A stretch of 19,637 nt of DNA, taken from the NCBI GenBank assembly GCA_023381515.1, contig JAMCQI010000028.1, forward strand, positions 1 to 19,637, given 5' to 3'. This stretch comes from Chloroflexota bacterium. Its GTDB lineage: Bacteria > Chloroflexota > Anaerolineae > UBA4142. A model generated the notes under the pieces. The model was not told the DNA's origin, did not search any database, and worked only from the letters and a program-made list of their open reading frames with translations. Numbering within the stretch: the stretch's first letter is position 1; every line of letters starts with the position of its first letter. Below are positions 7,198-13,914 of this stretch, piece after piece. The translations under genes and the position numbers were made by a program.

Positions 7198-7573
7198 TAT
7201 ATGCCTTGACAAGCAGCTGCTCTGTGAAGTATATCAAGAGAGCGGAATCTGTGTTCGAAATCATTGCGGAGCCGAACCGCCGCGCGATATTGAGCCTCCT
7301 GGTCTCGTCACAACAGTCGGTTGGAGAGATCGAGCGTCAGCTTCGTATGCCGCAGCCGACCGTGTCAAAGCATCTGCGAGTGCTGCGCGAGGCCGGTTTC
7401 GTGGAATCCACGGTGGACGCACAGCGCCGTCTCTACCGGCTGAAACCTGAACCGCTTCAGGAGGTGGAGGCCTGGCTGGCTCCGTTTCGTAGATTCTGGT
7501 CCGCTGACGTGGATGCTCTCGAACGCCACCTCGACCGCATGGATCAGTCAACACGAACGAAAAGGAAGACAAG
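7198..7573 (+). repeat. Duplicated promoter-ArsR block, copy 2
   Basis: Second copy of the block at 5464-5840. Its minus-10 is TATATC instead of TATAAT, and two bases have been lost so that the GTG at the first copy's start has no counterpart. Most base differences fall at third codon positions. Confidence 0.9.
7206..7235 (+). promoter_or_regulatory. Sigma-70 promoter of ArsR copy 2
   Basis: TTGACA (7206-7211) and TATATC (7230-7235) are separated by 18 bp, the same spacing as in copy 1. The weaker minus-10 should lower basal strength. The predicted start near 7242 lies 9 nt before the GTG at 7251. Confidence 0.65.
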
Positions 7574-7586
7574 GAGAAGAAGGTGA
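7251..7586 (+). CDS. ArsR/SmtB-type winged-helix repressor, copy 2
   Basis: This is a near-identical paralogue of the regulator at 5509, 111 residues from the GTG at 7251 (FEIIAEPNRRAIL onward). The frame is open further upstream to 7179, but those codons cover the promoter, so the longer start is rejected. Amino acid changes against copy 1 are few: Cys to Arg beside the recognition helix (RQLRMPQ), His to Asp near the C-terminus, and changes in the basic tail. No metal-binding box is visible. It overlaps the next gene by four bases (GTGA), the typical arrangement for an ArsR-SRPBCC pair. It could bind both copied promoters and so cross-regulate the VOC operon. Confidence 0.9.
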   Translation: MFEIIAEPNRRAILSLLVSSQQSVGEIERQLRMPQPTVSKHLRVLREAGFVESTVDAQRRLYRLKPEPLQEVEAWLAPFRRFWSADVDALERHLDRMDQSTRTKRKTRRRR

Positions 7587-8152
7587 CCGATCGCGATCAG
7601 TACACACCGGGTCCCGCCAGCGGGGCGCAGGTACGAAAGGACGGAGAGAAGTGGACGCTCATTCTCGTCAGAGAACTGCGCCACTCGCCGGAAAAAGTCT
7701 GGCAGGCGCTTACCGACCCAGCGCATCTGCGCGAGTGGGCTCCCTTTGAAGCCGATGGGAGCCTGGGTACGGTTGGAACCACGGTGAAGCTCACCACGGT
7801 GGGAGCGCCCACGCCGCAGGTTTCCGAAACAACAGTGAGGCGAGCCGACGCTCCCAAGGTGCTTGAGTACAACTGGGGTGGCAACGATATCCGGTGGGAA
7901 CTCGAAGCCTTTGGTGGCGGCACGCGCCTAACGCTGTGGCACAACATCAATCGCCCCTTCATCTCAATGGGTGCTGCCGGGTGGCACATTTGTTTCGATG
8001 TTCTGGATCGCCTTCTCAGCGGAAGTCCCATCGGCCGCATCGCTGGTGGTGAGGCGATGAAGTTCGGCTGGCCGCGGCTGAACGCGGAGTACGCCAAACA
8101 GTTCGGTATTGAATCGCCCAACTGGCCGCCTCAGGCGGCGCAAAAGCCGTGA
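7583..8152 (+). CDS. SRPBCC / AHSA1 (START-like) domain protein
   Basis: The 189-residue product has the AHSA1 pattern: RELRHSPEKVWQALTDPAHLREWAPF near residues 29-54, then a beta-rich middle (VRRADAPKVLEYNWGGNDIRWELEAFGGGTRLTLWHNI) and a long C-terminal helix. These helix-grip proteins bind hydrophobic ligands in a central cavity; the ligand is not predictable from sequence. It starts with GTG inside the stop region of the ArsR gene (GTGA overlap), which points to coupling and to control by that regulator. ArsR-SRPBCC pairs are common in bacteria. The length is at the upper end for the family, with about 25 extra residues at the C-terminus (FGIESPNWPPQAAQKP). Confidence 0.92.
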   Translation: MTDRDQYTPGPASGAQVRKDGEKWTLILVRELRHSPEKVWQALTDPAHLREWAPFEADGSLGTVGTTVKLTTVGAPTPQVSETTVRRADAPKVLEYNWGGNDIRWELEAFGGGTRLTLWHNINRPFISMGAAGWHICFDVLDRLLSGSPIGRIAGGEAMKFGWPRLNAEYAKQFGIESPNWPPQAAQKP

Positions 8153-8245
8153 ATCGAGGGGATCGCAAAACAATGCACCAATCACGCTCGCCGAGGCAAC
8201 CATGAATACCGCACTTTGTGGGGCGTCTTTTTCAGCCTCACCGGT

Positions 8246-8274
8246 TTCGGCAAACTCGCCAATCATGGTAAACT
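8246..8274 (+). promoter_or_regulatory. Possible extended minus-10 promoter of the DUF1801 gene
   Basis: TAAACT (8269-8274) is preceded by TGG as in extended minus-10 promoters; the matching minus-35, TTCGGC with a 17-bp spacer, is poor. The predicted start near 8281 gives a leader of about 24 nt containing the ribosome binding site. Confidence 0.3.
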
Positions 8275-8304
8275 GGGATGCAGAAACAGTTGAGGAGAAG
8301 AATG

Positions 8305-8730
8305 ATGGCGGAAGCGAGTGAACTGATCGACAATCTGGTGGCGGGGCTGACCGACTGGCGCGGCAAAACCCTTGCGGACATCAGAAGGATCATCCATGAG
8401 GCTGATCCGGAGATCGTCGAAGAGTGGAAATGGATGGGCGCGCCGGTCTGGTCGCACGAGGGAATAGTCTGTGTTGGCAACGCGTTCAAAGATAAGGTGA
8501 AGCTGACCTTCTACGAGGGCGCGAGCATTCCCGACCCGGATAAACTTTATAACAACGGGTTTGAGGGTAAGCAGTGGCGTACCATCGACTTTTTCAAGGA
8601 TGACAAGGTTAAAGAACGGGAACTGAAGAATCTGGTGCGTGCGGCGGTGGACTTGAACCTGGCGAGGGCTTCGACCAAAGCCGGGGCGAAGAAGAAGACA
8701 AAGTCAGCGCGATCCCTCAAGGCACAATAA
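8305..8730 (+). CDS. DUF1801 domain protein
   Basis: The product of 141 residues matches the DUF1801/YdhG-like fold: an N-terminal helix (ELIDNLVAGLTDWRGKTLADIRRIIHEADPEIVEEWKWMGAPVW) followed by strands GIVCVGNAFKDKVKLTFYEGA and a helix ending ELKNLVRAAVDLN. The C-terminal 20 residues are Lys- and Ala-rich and probably disordered. Function is unknown for the family, though such genes often lie near ArsR-SRPBCC modules. GAGGAGAAG stands before two adjacent ATG codons (8302 and 8305) and the second has the better spacing of about 7 nt. An ATG at 8278 would start ahead of that site and is less likely. Confidence 0.9.
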   Translation: MAEASELIDNLVAGLTDWRGKTLADIRRIIHEADPEIVEEWKWMGAPVWSHEGIVCVGNAFKDKVKLTFYEGASIPDPDKLYNNGFEGKQWRTIDFFKDDKVKERELKNLVRAAVDLNLARASTKAGAKKKTKSARSLKAQ

Positions 8731-8768
8731 GGTCAGATTGGCTGTGTGGTTCAGTTGATATAAGGGGT

Positions 8769-8790
8769 GGCCTTGCAGGCCTGTAAGGCC
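8769..8790. repeat. REP-like palindrome
   Basis: GGCCTTG-CAGGCCTG-TAAGGCC is a near-perfect 22-bp palindrome with an inner perfect palindrome CAGGCCTG, followed by another AAGGCCTG-like unit. It lies between the DUF1801 gene and the UvrA-like gene, as repetitive extragenic palindromes do. Only this copy is in the window. The remaining intergenic DNA to 9019 holds a second weak hairpin (CATCC-GCCTT with AAGGC-TGA-GGATG, 8808-8838) and a possible extended minus-10 (TGCGATAAT, 8889-8897). Confidence 0.5.
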
Positions 8791-9019
8791 TGTCCTAGAC
8801 GAAAACCTCATCCGCCTTTGTTCACAAGGCTGAGGATGCTTTACGCTGCTCGCCGATAATCGTGATGTAGTCCCTTGAGTACGGGAAATGCGATAATCCT
8901 TCCTATTCGTTCCTCTTTTCTCTCTGATTCAGTCCCCTCCGGAATCTTCTGCTCAATCCCTTGGTGTGGTCAGGCCTGGTTTAAATATTCGACGTATTCA
9001 CGATATAAAGGAGGGAACT

Positions 9020-11257
9020 GTGCCTCAGGAATATATCGAGATCCGCGGTGCCCGAGAAAACAACCTTAAGAATGTGTCGCTGCGCATTCCAAAACGCAAG
9101 ATAACTGTTTTTACAGGTGTGTCCGGCTCTGGTAAATCTTCCATTGTCTTTGACACTCTCGCCAACGAGTCCCAGCGGCTGCTTAGCGAAAACTTTAGTA
9201 TGTTCCTACGCAGCTTCATGCCCCATTACCCGCAACCGGATGCAGATACGCTCGAGAATCTGAGTATGGCGGTGGTGGTCGATCAGAAGCGGCTGGGTGG
9301 GGGACCGCACTCGACTCTGGGCACCATTACGGACGTCACATCAGTGCTGAGGCTGCTTTTTTCGCGGGTTGGCCGTCCGCACCTCGGCAGCGCGAATATG
9401 TTTTCGTTCAATGACCCCGTGGGTAGGTGTCCGGAATGCGATGGATTAGGCCACAAGGTGGGGCCGGTTGTCGACAAAATGCTCGATATGTCCAAATCAC
9501 TCAACGAAGGCGCCGTGGTCGTGCCGATGTTCGGAAATTGGGTGTACGCGGCTTCGGGGTTTTTCGATAATGACAAAAAACTCGCGGACTACACCAAAGC
9601 CGAAATGGATCTGCTGTTGTATGGCAAAGACCGCAAATTCAAGACAAAGATTGGCGGCACTTCGATGAATTCAACGTATCTGGGCGTTATGGAAAAGTTT
9701 GCCCAGTCCTTTATTCGCCGCGATTTCAAAACGCGGCCGGCACGCACTAAGAAGGCAATGGAGCCATACATTGCTATGGGCCCTTGCCTACTATGTCACG
9801 GCGCCCGGCTGAGCCAGGCAGCTCTAGGGTGTAAGATCAATGGTCAAAACATTGCCCAGCTATCGTCCATGGAAGTAAGCGAGCTAATTACTTTCCTAAA
9901 GGATATCAAGGGTCCGGTAGCGGCCCCGATGGTCAAAATTCTCGTCGATCGTCTGCAGCACATCATCGACATCGGCCTGGAGTATCTCAGTCTCGACCGC
10001 GAAACGGATACGCTCTCTGGAGGGGAATCGGCGCGCGTAAAGATGGTGAAGCATCTCAACGGAAGTTTAGTCGACGTCACCTATATTTTCGACGAACCGA
10101 GCGTGGGCTTGCACCCTCGCGACGTTCACCGCATGAATGAACTATTACAAAAACTGCGTGACAAGGGCAATACGATCCTGGTGGTGGAGCATGACCCCGA
10201 AGTGATCAAAGTGGCCGACCATGTCATCGATATGGGCCCGCATGCCGGCAACAAAGGTGGAGAAATTGTCTTTGAAGGCAGCTATGCACAGCTCCTTCGC
10301 GCCGATACCCTGACGGGCAAGCATCTGAAGGATAGACTACCGATCAAAGGCAGTTGTCGCGAGGCCAAAGGCAAGCTCCCCATCAAAAACGCCAAAGTCA
10401 ACAACCTGCAAAATGTAAGCGTTGATATCCCCAAGGAGGTCCTCACCGTTATCACGGGCGTGGCTGGTTCCGGCAAGAGCTCGCTCATTAATCAAACGTT
10501 CCTGAGCGCGTATCCGGAGGCCATCGTGGTTGACCAATCCGGAATCGGCGTCTCGACACGTTCTAATCCGGCCACTTACACCGGCATTATGGACTCTGTA
10601 CGCAAAGCCTTCGCGGCGGCGAACAAAGCCGACGCCGGCCTGTTTAGCTTCAACTCAAAAGGAGCCTGCGAAAACTGCCAAGGCCTTGGCGTTGTCTACA
10701 CGGATCTGGCATTCCTGGACAGCGTAAAACTTCCCTGCGAAGTATGTGAGGGCAAGCGCTTCAAAGATGAAGTGTTGGCATACAAACTACGCGGCAAATC
10801 TATTAGCGACGTCCTGGAAATGAATGTCACCCAAGCCCTGGAATTCTTTGACCTGAAAGATGTGCTGCCTCGGCTCCAGGCCATGAGCGATGTGGGCCTA
10901 GGCTATATCACGCTGGGTCAGCCACTTTCCACACTCTCCGGCGGCGAATGTCAGCGCATAAAGCTTGCCACCGAACTCCACAAAAAGGGCAGTGTGTATG
11001 TGATGGATGAGCCTACGACCGGGCTGCATATGTCGGATATTGGCCACCTGCTGGAAGTAATAAACCGTTTGGTTGACTCCGGCAATACAGTGGTGGTCAT
11101 TGAGCATAACTTGGATGTTATCAAAAACGCCGATTGGATTATTGATCTGGGGCCTGAAGGGGGAAATAAGGGCGGCAAAGTGATATTTGAAGGGACACCC
11201 AAGCAGCTATTAAGCGCCAAGGGGTCGCTGACAAGCAAGTATTTGAGGCAGTCTTAG
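9020..11257 (+). CDS. UvrA-like ABC ATPase without the UvrB-binding domain (DrrC-like)
   Basis: The 745-residue protein contains both UvrA nucleotide-binding halves. Half one has Walker A GVSGSGKSS (33-41), CPEC...CLLC zinc-finger cysteines (137, 140, 256, 259), LSGGE (332-336) and YIFDEP. Half two has Walker A GVAGSGKSS (480-488), CENC...CEVC (550, 553, 573, 576), LSGGE (639-643) and VMDEP. UvrA of repair is about 940-960 residues. Here the first half passes directly from RVGRPH (residue 121) to the CPEC finger, so the UvrB-binding segment is missing. That shape matches DrrC-type proteins, linked to resistance against DNA-intercalating drugs; a DNA-repair helper role is the alternative. The GTG start has AAGGAGG 5 nt upstream. 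No transporter or biosynthetic partner is adjacent. Confidence 0.93.
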   Translation: MPQEYIEIRGARENNLKNVSLRIPKRKITVFTGVSGSGKSSIVFDTLANESQRLLSENFSMFLRSFMPHYPQPDADTLENLSMAVVVDQKRLGGGPHSTLGTITDVTSVLRLLFSRVGRPHLGSANMFSFNDPVGRCPECDGLGHKVGPVVDKMLDMSKSLNEGAVVVPMFGNWVYAASGFFDNDKKLADYTKAEMDLLLYGKDRKFKTKIGGTSMNSTYLGVMEKFAQSFIRRDFKTRPARTKKAMEPYIAMGPCLLCHGARLSQAALGCKINGQNIAQLSSMEVSELITFLKDIKGPVAAPMVKILVDRLQHIIDIGLEYLSLDRETDTLSGGESARVKMVKHLNGSLVDVTYIFDEPSVGLHPRDVHRMNELLQKLRDKGNTILVVEHDPEVIKVADHVIDMGPHAGNKGGEIVFEGSYAQLLRADTLTGKHLKDRLPIKGSCREAKGKLPIKNAKVNNLQNVSVDIPKEVLTVITGVAGSGKSSLINQTFLSAYPEAIVVDQSGIGVSTRSNPATYTGIMDSVRKAFAAANKADAGLFSFNSKGACENCQGLGVVYTDLAFLDSVKLPCEVCEGKRFKDEVLAYKLRGKSISDVLEMNVTQALEFFDLKDVLPRLQAMSDVGLGYITLGQPLSTLSGGECQRIKLATELHKKGSVYVMDEPTTGLHMSDIGHLLEVINRLVDSGNTVVVIEHNLDVIKNADWIIDLGPEGGNKGGKVIFEGTPKQLLSAKGSLTSKYLRQS

Positions 11258-11486
11258 CGTCGTCTGGTTGCAGGTATTATGGTGATCGAGGCGGCCGGCT
11301 TGTTCTAGCCAAAAACATCAGCCGTCTTCGTAATCACTCTCAAAAGCTCTCATTCAAGAGCCGTGTCTCCGGTTTTTCACGCGGATGAGTATTCTGGCCA
11401 TGACAGGACGATGTAGAAGCGAGGTCGAAGAATCCTGTAAGGTTTGTCACGGACGGGTTGCGGGAATCAGTAGAATCACGAAGAAA

Positions 11487-11524
11487 AAGTTGCCGCTGAC
11501 TACCCGACGCCCGTCGCTCCCGTA
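11487..11524 (+). repeat. 38-bp dispersed RNA motif, copy 2
   Basis: This copy matches 5328-5365 at 37 of 38 bases in the same orientation. Arm 2 bases 11491-11497 (TGCCGCT) can pair with AGCGGTA at 11534-11540, which overlaps the 5' arm and loop of the terminator that follows, so the competing-pair logic of copy 1 is preserved although the terminator sequence is different. Confidence 0.8.
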
Positions 11525-11525
11525 T

Positions 11526-11559
11526 AACCATCTAGCGGTACGTCGCTGGGTGGTTTTTT
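11526..11559 (+). terminator. Intrinsic terminator after RNA-motif copy 2
   Basis: AACCATCTAGCG (11526-11537) pairs with CGCTGGGTGGTT (11544-11555) over 12 bp with two G-U pairs and a 6-nt loop (GTACGT), and runs into TTTTTT. It could also end readthrough from the UvrA-like gene 270 bp to the left, but it is bound to the motif by the same 1-nt gap as in copy 1. Confidence 0.7.
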
Positions 11560-11874
11560 CGTTGCTGCCGTTGTCTCCGTTCGTCAGATTGCCCTCCGCG
11601 TCGATCAAACCACGTTCCTATAAAGCTTCTTGCGAGCCAGACGCCAACAGATGGTAAGATGGACGTGGGGTAATGGCCGAAACCTCATTGCCCTTGGGCC
11701 ATACCTTCGCGACAAGCAGCCCGAGCGATCCTTGCGCGCATGTGGATCACGATCTTCCCAGAGTTTGCTAAAACGACGAAAGACCTTGAGCGCCTCTTCC
11801 AGCATCGCCCGCGCAAGGCGCTGCTTACCCCGAAACAGAACACTGAAGGGCAAAGTCCAATTGCGCCTCCGGCT

Positions 11875-12625
11875 CTATCGGCTACCCATCGCGATGAACA
11901 GTACAAGCAGGATCAGCACAAGCAGCATGCCAAAGGCCCCGACGATGATCGGCAGCAGAATTGCGGCGACCGCTTTGCCGCCGCTGATCTCGTGTGCGAC
12001 GGCAGTGCCTTTGCCATAAATCACGACGCCCCACCCAAACGCGACGAATCCGACTAGTGTGGAGAGGTAACCGCCAGCGCTCGGGATGAGCTCCAGGATC
12101 GGGTTAAGCGCTTCGAGGGATGTGCGGCGCGACGGTCAAGGAGGAGAGCCCGAGCATCTGCGCGATCGTGCCGCGTCCGCCGAGCAGTATGACGCAGATC
12201 TGCACCAGAACGCCGTAGAAAAGGAGCGATCCGAGCCATCCAAACGGATACGAAACGATTGCGCCAACCTGTTGAAAGATCACGCGAGCGGGATGCGGAA
12301 GCGGTGTTTGCACTTCGCGGACGATGCGCTCGGCGATGTTCCATCCGACATTAAAGTTGTCCAGGAACGCGGCGTCGGTCCCGGGCGGGAGGAACCGCTG
12401 CATCGAACGGAGCGTCTCTGCGCGCGCCTGACTGATTTCCGTCGCCGGATTCGACATCAAGCCCTGTGCGATCGCAATCAAGCCCGTGACTAGCCCAACC
12501 GTCAATCCAATCACGAGGACGAGCGTGAAGGCTCTGCGGAACACGTCGGGCGAGGCGCGCAGTTCCCGAAAGGTTTTGTCGTCGAGGACAAGCGCGCCGC
12601 GCAAGAGGTTGATGAGCTCGCTCAT
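11875..12625 (-). pseudogene. Yip1-domain membrane protein, frameshifted
   Basis: The gene starts MSELINLLRGALVLDDKTFREL at 12625 and runs 174 codons to a TAA at 12104-12106. Removing one C from the CCC run at 12117-12119 (GGG on the plus strand) restores a continuous frame: VAPHI-LEALNPILELIPSAGG, then three hydrophobic stretches to a stop at 11875 (FIAMGSR). The repaired protein has 249 residues, like its 239-residue neighbour, and both share the layout LLG/LSSLTVAP...PILELIP of Yip1-domain proteins with about five membrane segments. The lost part holds the last membrane helices. The change may be a real mutation or a sequencing error in a homopolymer. It overlaps the upstream gene by four bases (ATGA), so both belong to one operon. 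Confidence 0.85.
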
Positions 12626-13341
12626 GATCTACCTCCTGAAAACAGAGTGCTCAGCGCGGCGAAGCCGATGCAAGTAAAGAGTGCCGCGATCAGTGCGAAG
12701 ACGACGAACGGCAGGATCGTCGCCCAGAACGCGCGCCACGGCGAGAGCCGTGCGGCCACCTTAATGCCCACAAAGGCGCAGATCAGTCCCCACACGCTCA
12801 GCCCAGGCAACGCGACGTAAGGAAACACCTGGAGCACGCGGAGCATCTCCGGCGCGATCGCGAGCGCCGTGCAGCCGAGCAACTGACCCAGGCGAGCGGT
12901 CCCGCCGAGCAGACGCGCAAACAGATAGGCGAGGACACCGTAGATCAACCAATACAGCAGTGCGCCAATCGGCCTGGTGATCACGTTCGTTACGGCGCCA
13001 ATGATGCTCACGCCGAACAGGGGACCGAAGACCTGCCACCACAGAGCGTACCCTTGCTCAAATTGTTGCACGCCCTGGGAGCTGCGCGCGAGCGCTTTGT
13101 ACCACGACATTCTTTGCAGTTCTTCCAGCACGATGCGCTGGATTTGGCTCACGTCCGGCGCGACGCTCCATTCGAGCAACTTGCCGATCATGCCGACGAG
13201 CGCTACGACCGCCGCGACGAGCACGATGAAGATGAAACCTTTGACGAACGGGCGCGCGTCCTCGCGCATTTTTTCGAAAGCATCTTCTCTCAGGAAGAGC
13301 GCGCCGAGACCGAGATTGAAATACTCACTCAATGCGTTCAT
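12622..13341 (-). CDS. Yip1-domain integral membrane protein
   Basis: The 239-residue product begins with an amphipathic segment (MNALSEYFNLGLGALFLREDAFEKMREDARPFVKG) and continues with five to six hydrophobic helices, among them FIFIVLVAAVVALVGMIG, the pair VFGPLFGVSIIGAVTNV and IGALLYWLIYGVLAYLFARLLGG, and a last helix FVVFALIAALFTCIGFAAL. The central LLGCTALAIAPEMLRVLQVFPYVALPGL matches bacterial Yip1-like proteins. Eukaryotic Yip1 works in vesicle traffic; bacterial members have no established role. GGGAGGAACC precedes the ATG. The stop overlaps the start of the related frameshifted gene, which suggests a tandem duplication. The leader upstream contains a terminator-like hairpin. Confidence 0.85.
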   Translation of the reverse strand: MNALSEYFNLGLGALFLREDAFEKMREDARPFVKGFIFIVLVAAVVALVGMIGKLLEWSVAPDVSQIQRIVLEELQRMSWYKALARSSQGVQQFEQGYALWWQVFGPLFGVSIIGAVTNVITRPIGALLYWLIYGVLAYLFARLLGGTARLGQLLGCTALAIAPEMLRVLQVFPYVALPGLSVWGLICAFVGIKVAARLSPWRAFWATILPFVVFALIAALFTCIGFAALSTLFSGGRS

Positions 13342-13407
13342 GGTTCCTCCCGCGTTTGACGAACTACTTCCAGTGCTCCACGGTTTTGGATCGCGAGTAT
13401 CACCCCC

Positions 13408-13458
13408 TTAAAAAAGAGCGTCTCGATGGGCGCAATCGTCGGCGCCAAAGCGAGACGC
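13408..13458 (-). terminator. Terminator-like hairpin in the leader of the Yip1 operon
   Basis: On the minus strand GCGTCTCG (13458-13451) pairs with CGAGACGC (13425-13418), an inner GGCGC/GCGCC pair extends the stem, and TTTTTT follows. It starts only about 22 nt after the predicted transcription start and ends about 67 nt before the Yip1 ATG, so it would stop most transcripts early unless prevented. A second GTCTCGA at 13474-13468 can compete for the same 3' arm. Confidence 0.65.
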
Positions 13459-13486
13459 GGGAGCAGGTCGAGACTCCGGTACGTCC

Positions 13487-13515
13487 ATTCTAATGCATGC
13501 ATCTCCAATCGTCAA
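13487..13515 (-). promoter_or_regulatory. Sigma-70 promoter of the Yip1 operon
   Basis: On the minus strand TTGACG (13515-13510) and TAGAAT (13492-13487) are separated by 17 bp. The predicted start near 13480 gives a leader of about 139 nt. The minus-35 lies 30 bp from that of the divergent promoter, leaving a small shared regulatory space. Confidence 0.65.
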
Positions 13516-13545
13516 GAAAAGCGAACGGTTGTGCTAACTCGTCCA

Positions 13546-13574
13546 TTGACCCACGAAGCGCGGCATGGTATACT
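13546..13574 (+). promoter_or_regulatory. Sigma-70 promoter of the M6-like peptidase gene
   Basis: TTGACC (13546-13551) and TATACT (13569-13574) are 17 bp apart with TGG just before the minus-10 (extended type). The predicted start near 13581 makes a leader of about 334 nt before the GTG at 13915. Confidence 0.65.
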
Positions 13575-13613
13575 GCCGCGGAAAGCGAACACATTTCCGT
13601 TGTTCTTCGCACG

Positions 13614-13670
13614 ATGGCCAGCGCGATGTTGGCGATGTTGCCAGAACCTAACGGATGCGTAGACCTCTAG
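13614..13670 (+). other. Possible leader peptide frame in the long 5' leader
   Basis: ATG to TAG encodes 18 residues (MASAMLAMLPEPNGCVDL). It lies between the promoter and the leader terminator, and its stop touches GCCGGTT (13670-13676), which can pair with AACCGGC (13726-13732) next to the terminator. No ribosome binding site is evident, so this may be chance. Confidence 0.2.
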
Positions 13671-13730
13671 CCGGTTGGGCAGTTGCCAACATGTGGACAC
13701 GTTGGCTGGGGGCAGCAAATAGTGTAACCG

Positions 13731-13757
13731 GCCGTTGGAGCGTCAGCGGCTGTTTTT
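13731..13757 (+). terminator. Terminator-like hairpin in the leader of the peptidase gene
   Basis: GCCGTTG (13731-13737) pairs with CAGCGGC (13744-13750), one G-U pair included, with loop GAGCGT, followed by TGTTTTT. It sits about 150 nt after the predicted start and 158 nt before the GTG of the peptidase gene. Nothing else recognisable lies between it and the ribosome binding site at 13900-13910. Confidence 0.5.
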
Positions 13758-13914
13758 CATTTCCGGCACAAATTGCCTGCGGCTCTGCAAGGTCGGCAGG
13801 GCAAGCGCGTGCATCCAGCGCGGTTCCCCAGCCCGTGCGATTGATGATTGGTCCACAGCGTGGAACCCTGAACAGGTGCACGGCAAGGCGCGGAATTAAG
13901 GGAGAGGAGGCAAG

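Larger units (their letters stand above)
11258..11874. other. Intergenic region with second RNA-motif copy and an unrecognised minus-strand frame
   Basis: After the UvrA-like gene about 230 bp show no feature I can support. The 38-bp motif and a terminator follow at 11487-11559. On the minus strand a frame from 11853 to 11605 (82 codons from a TTG, ending LTICWRLARKKLYRNVV) is open but has no clear ribosome binding site or recognised domain; it begins just past the Yip1 stop and may be a remnant of a mobile element. Confidence 0.4.

Noticed and set aside
7179..7250. Longer N-terminus for ArsR copy 2
   Set aside because: These codons overlap the duplicated promoter at 7206-7235 and have no counterpart in copy 1, so the GTG at 7251 is preferred.
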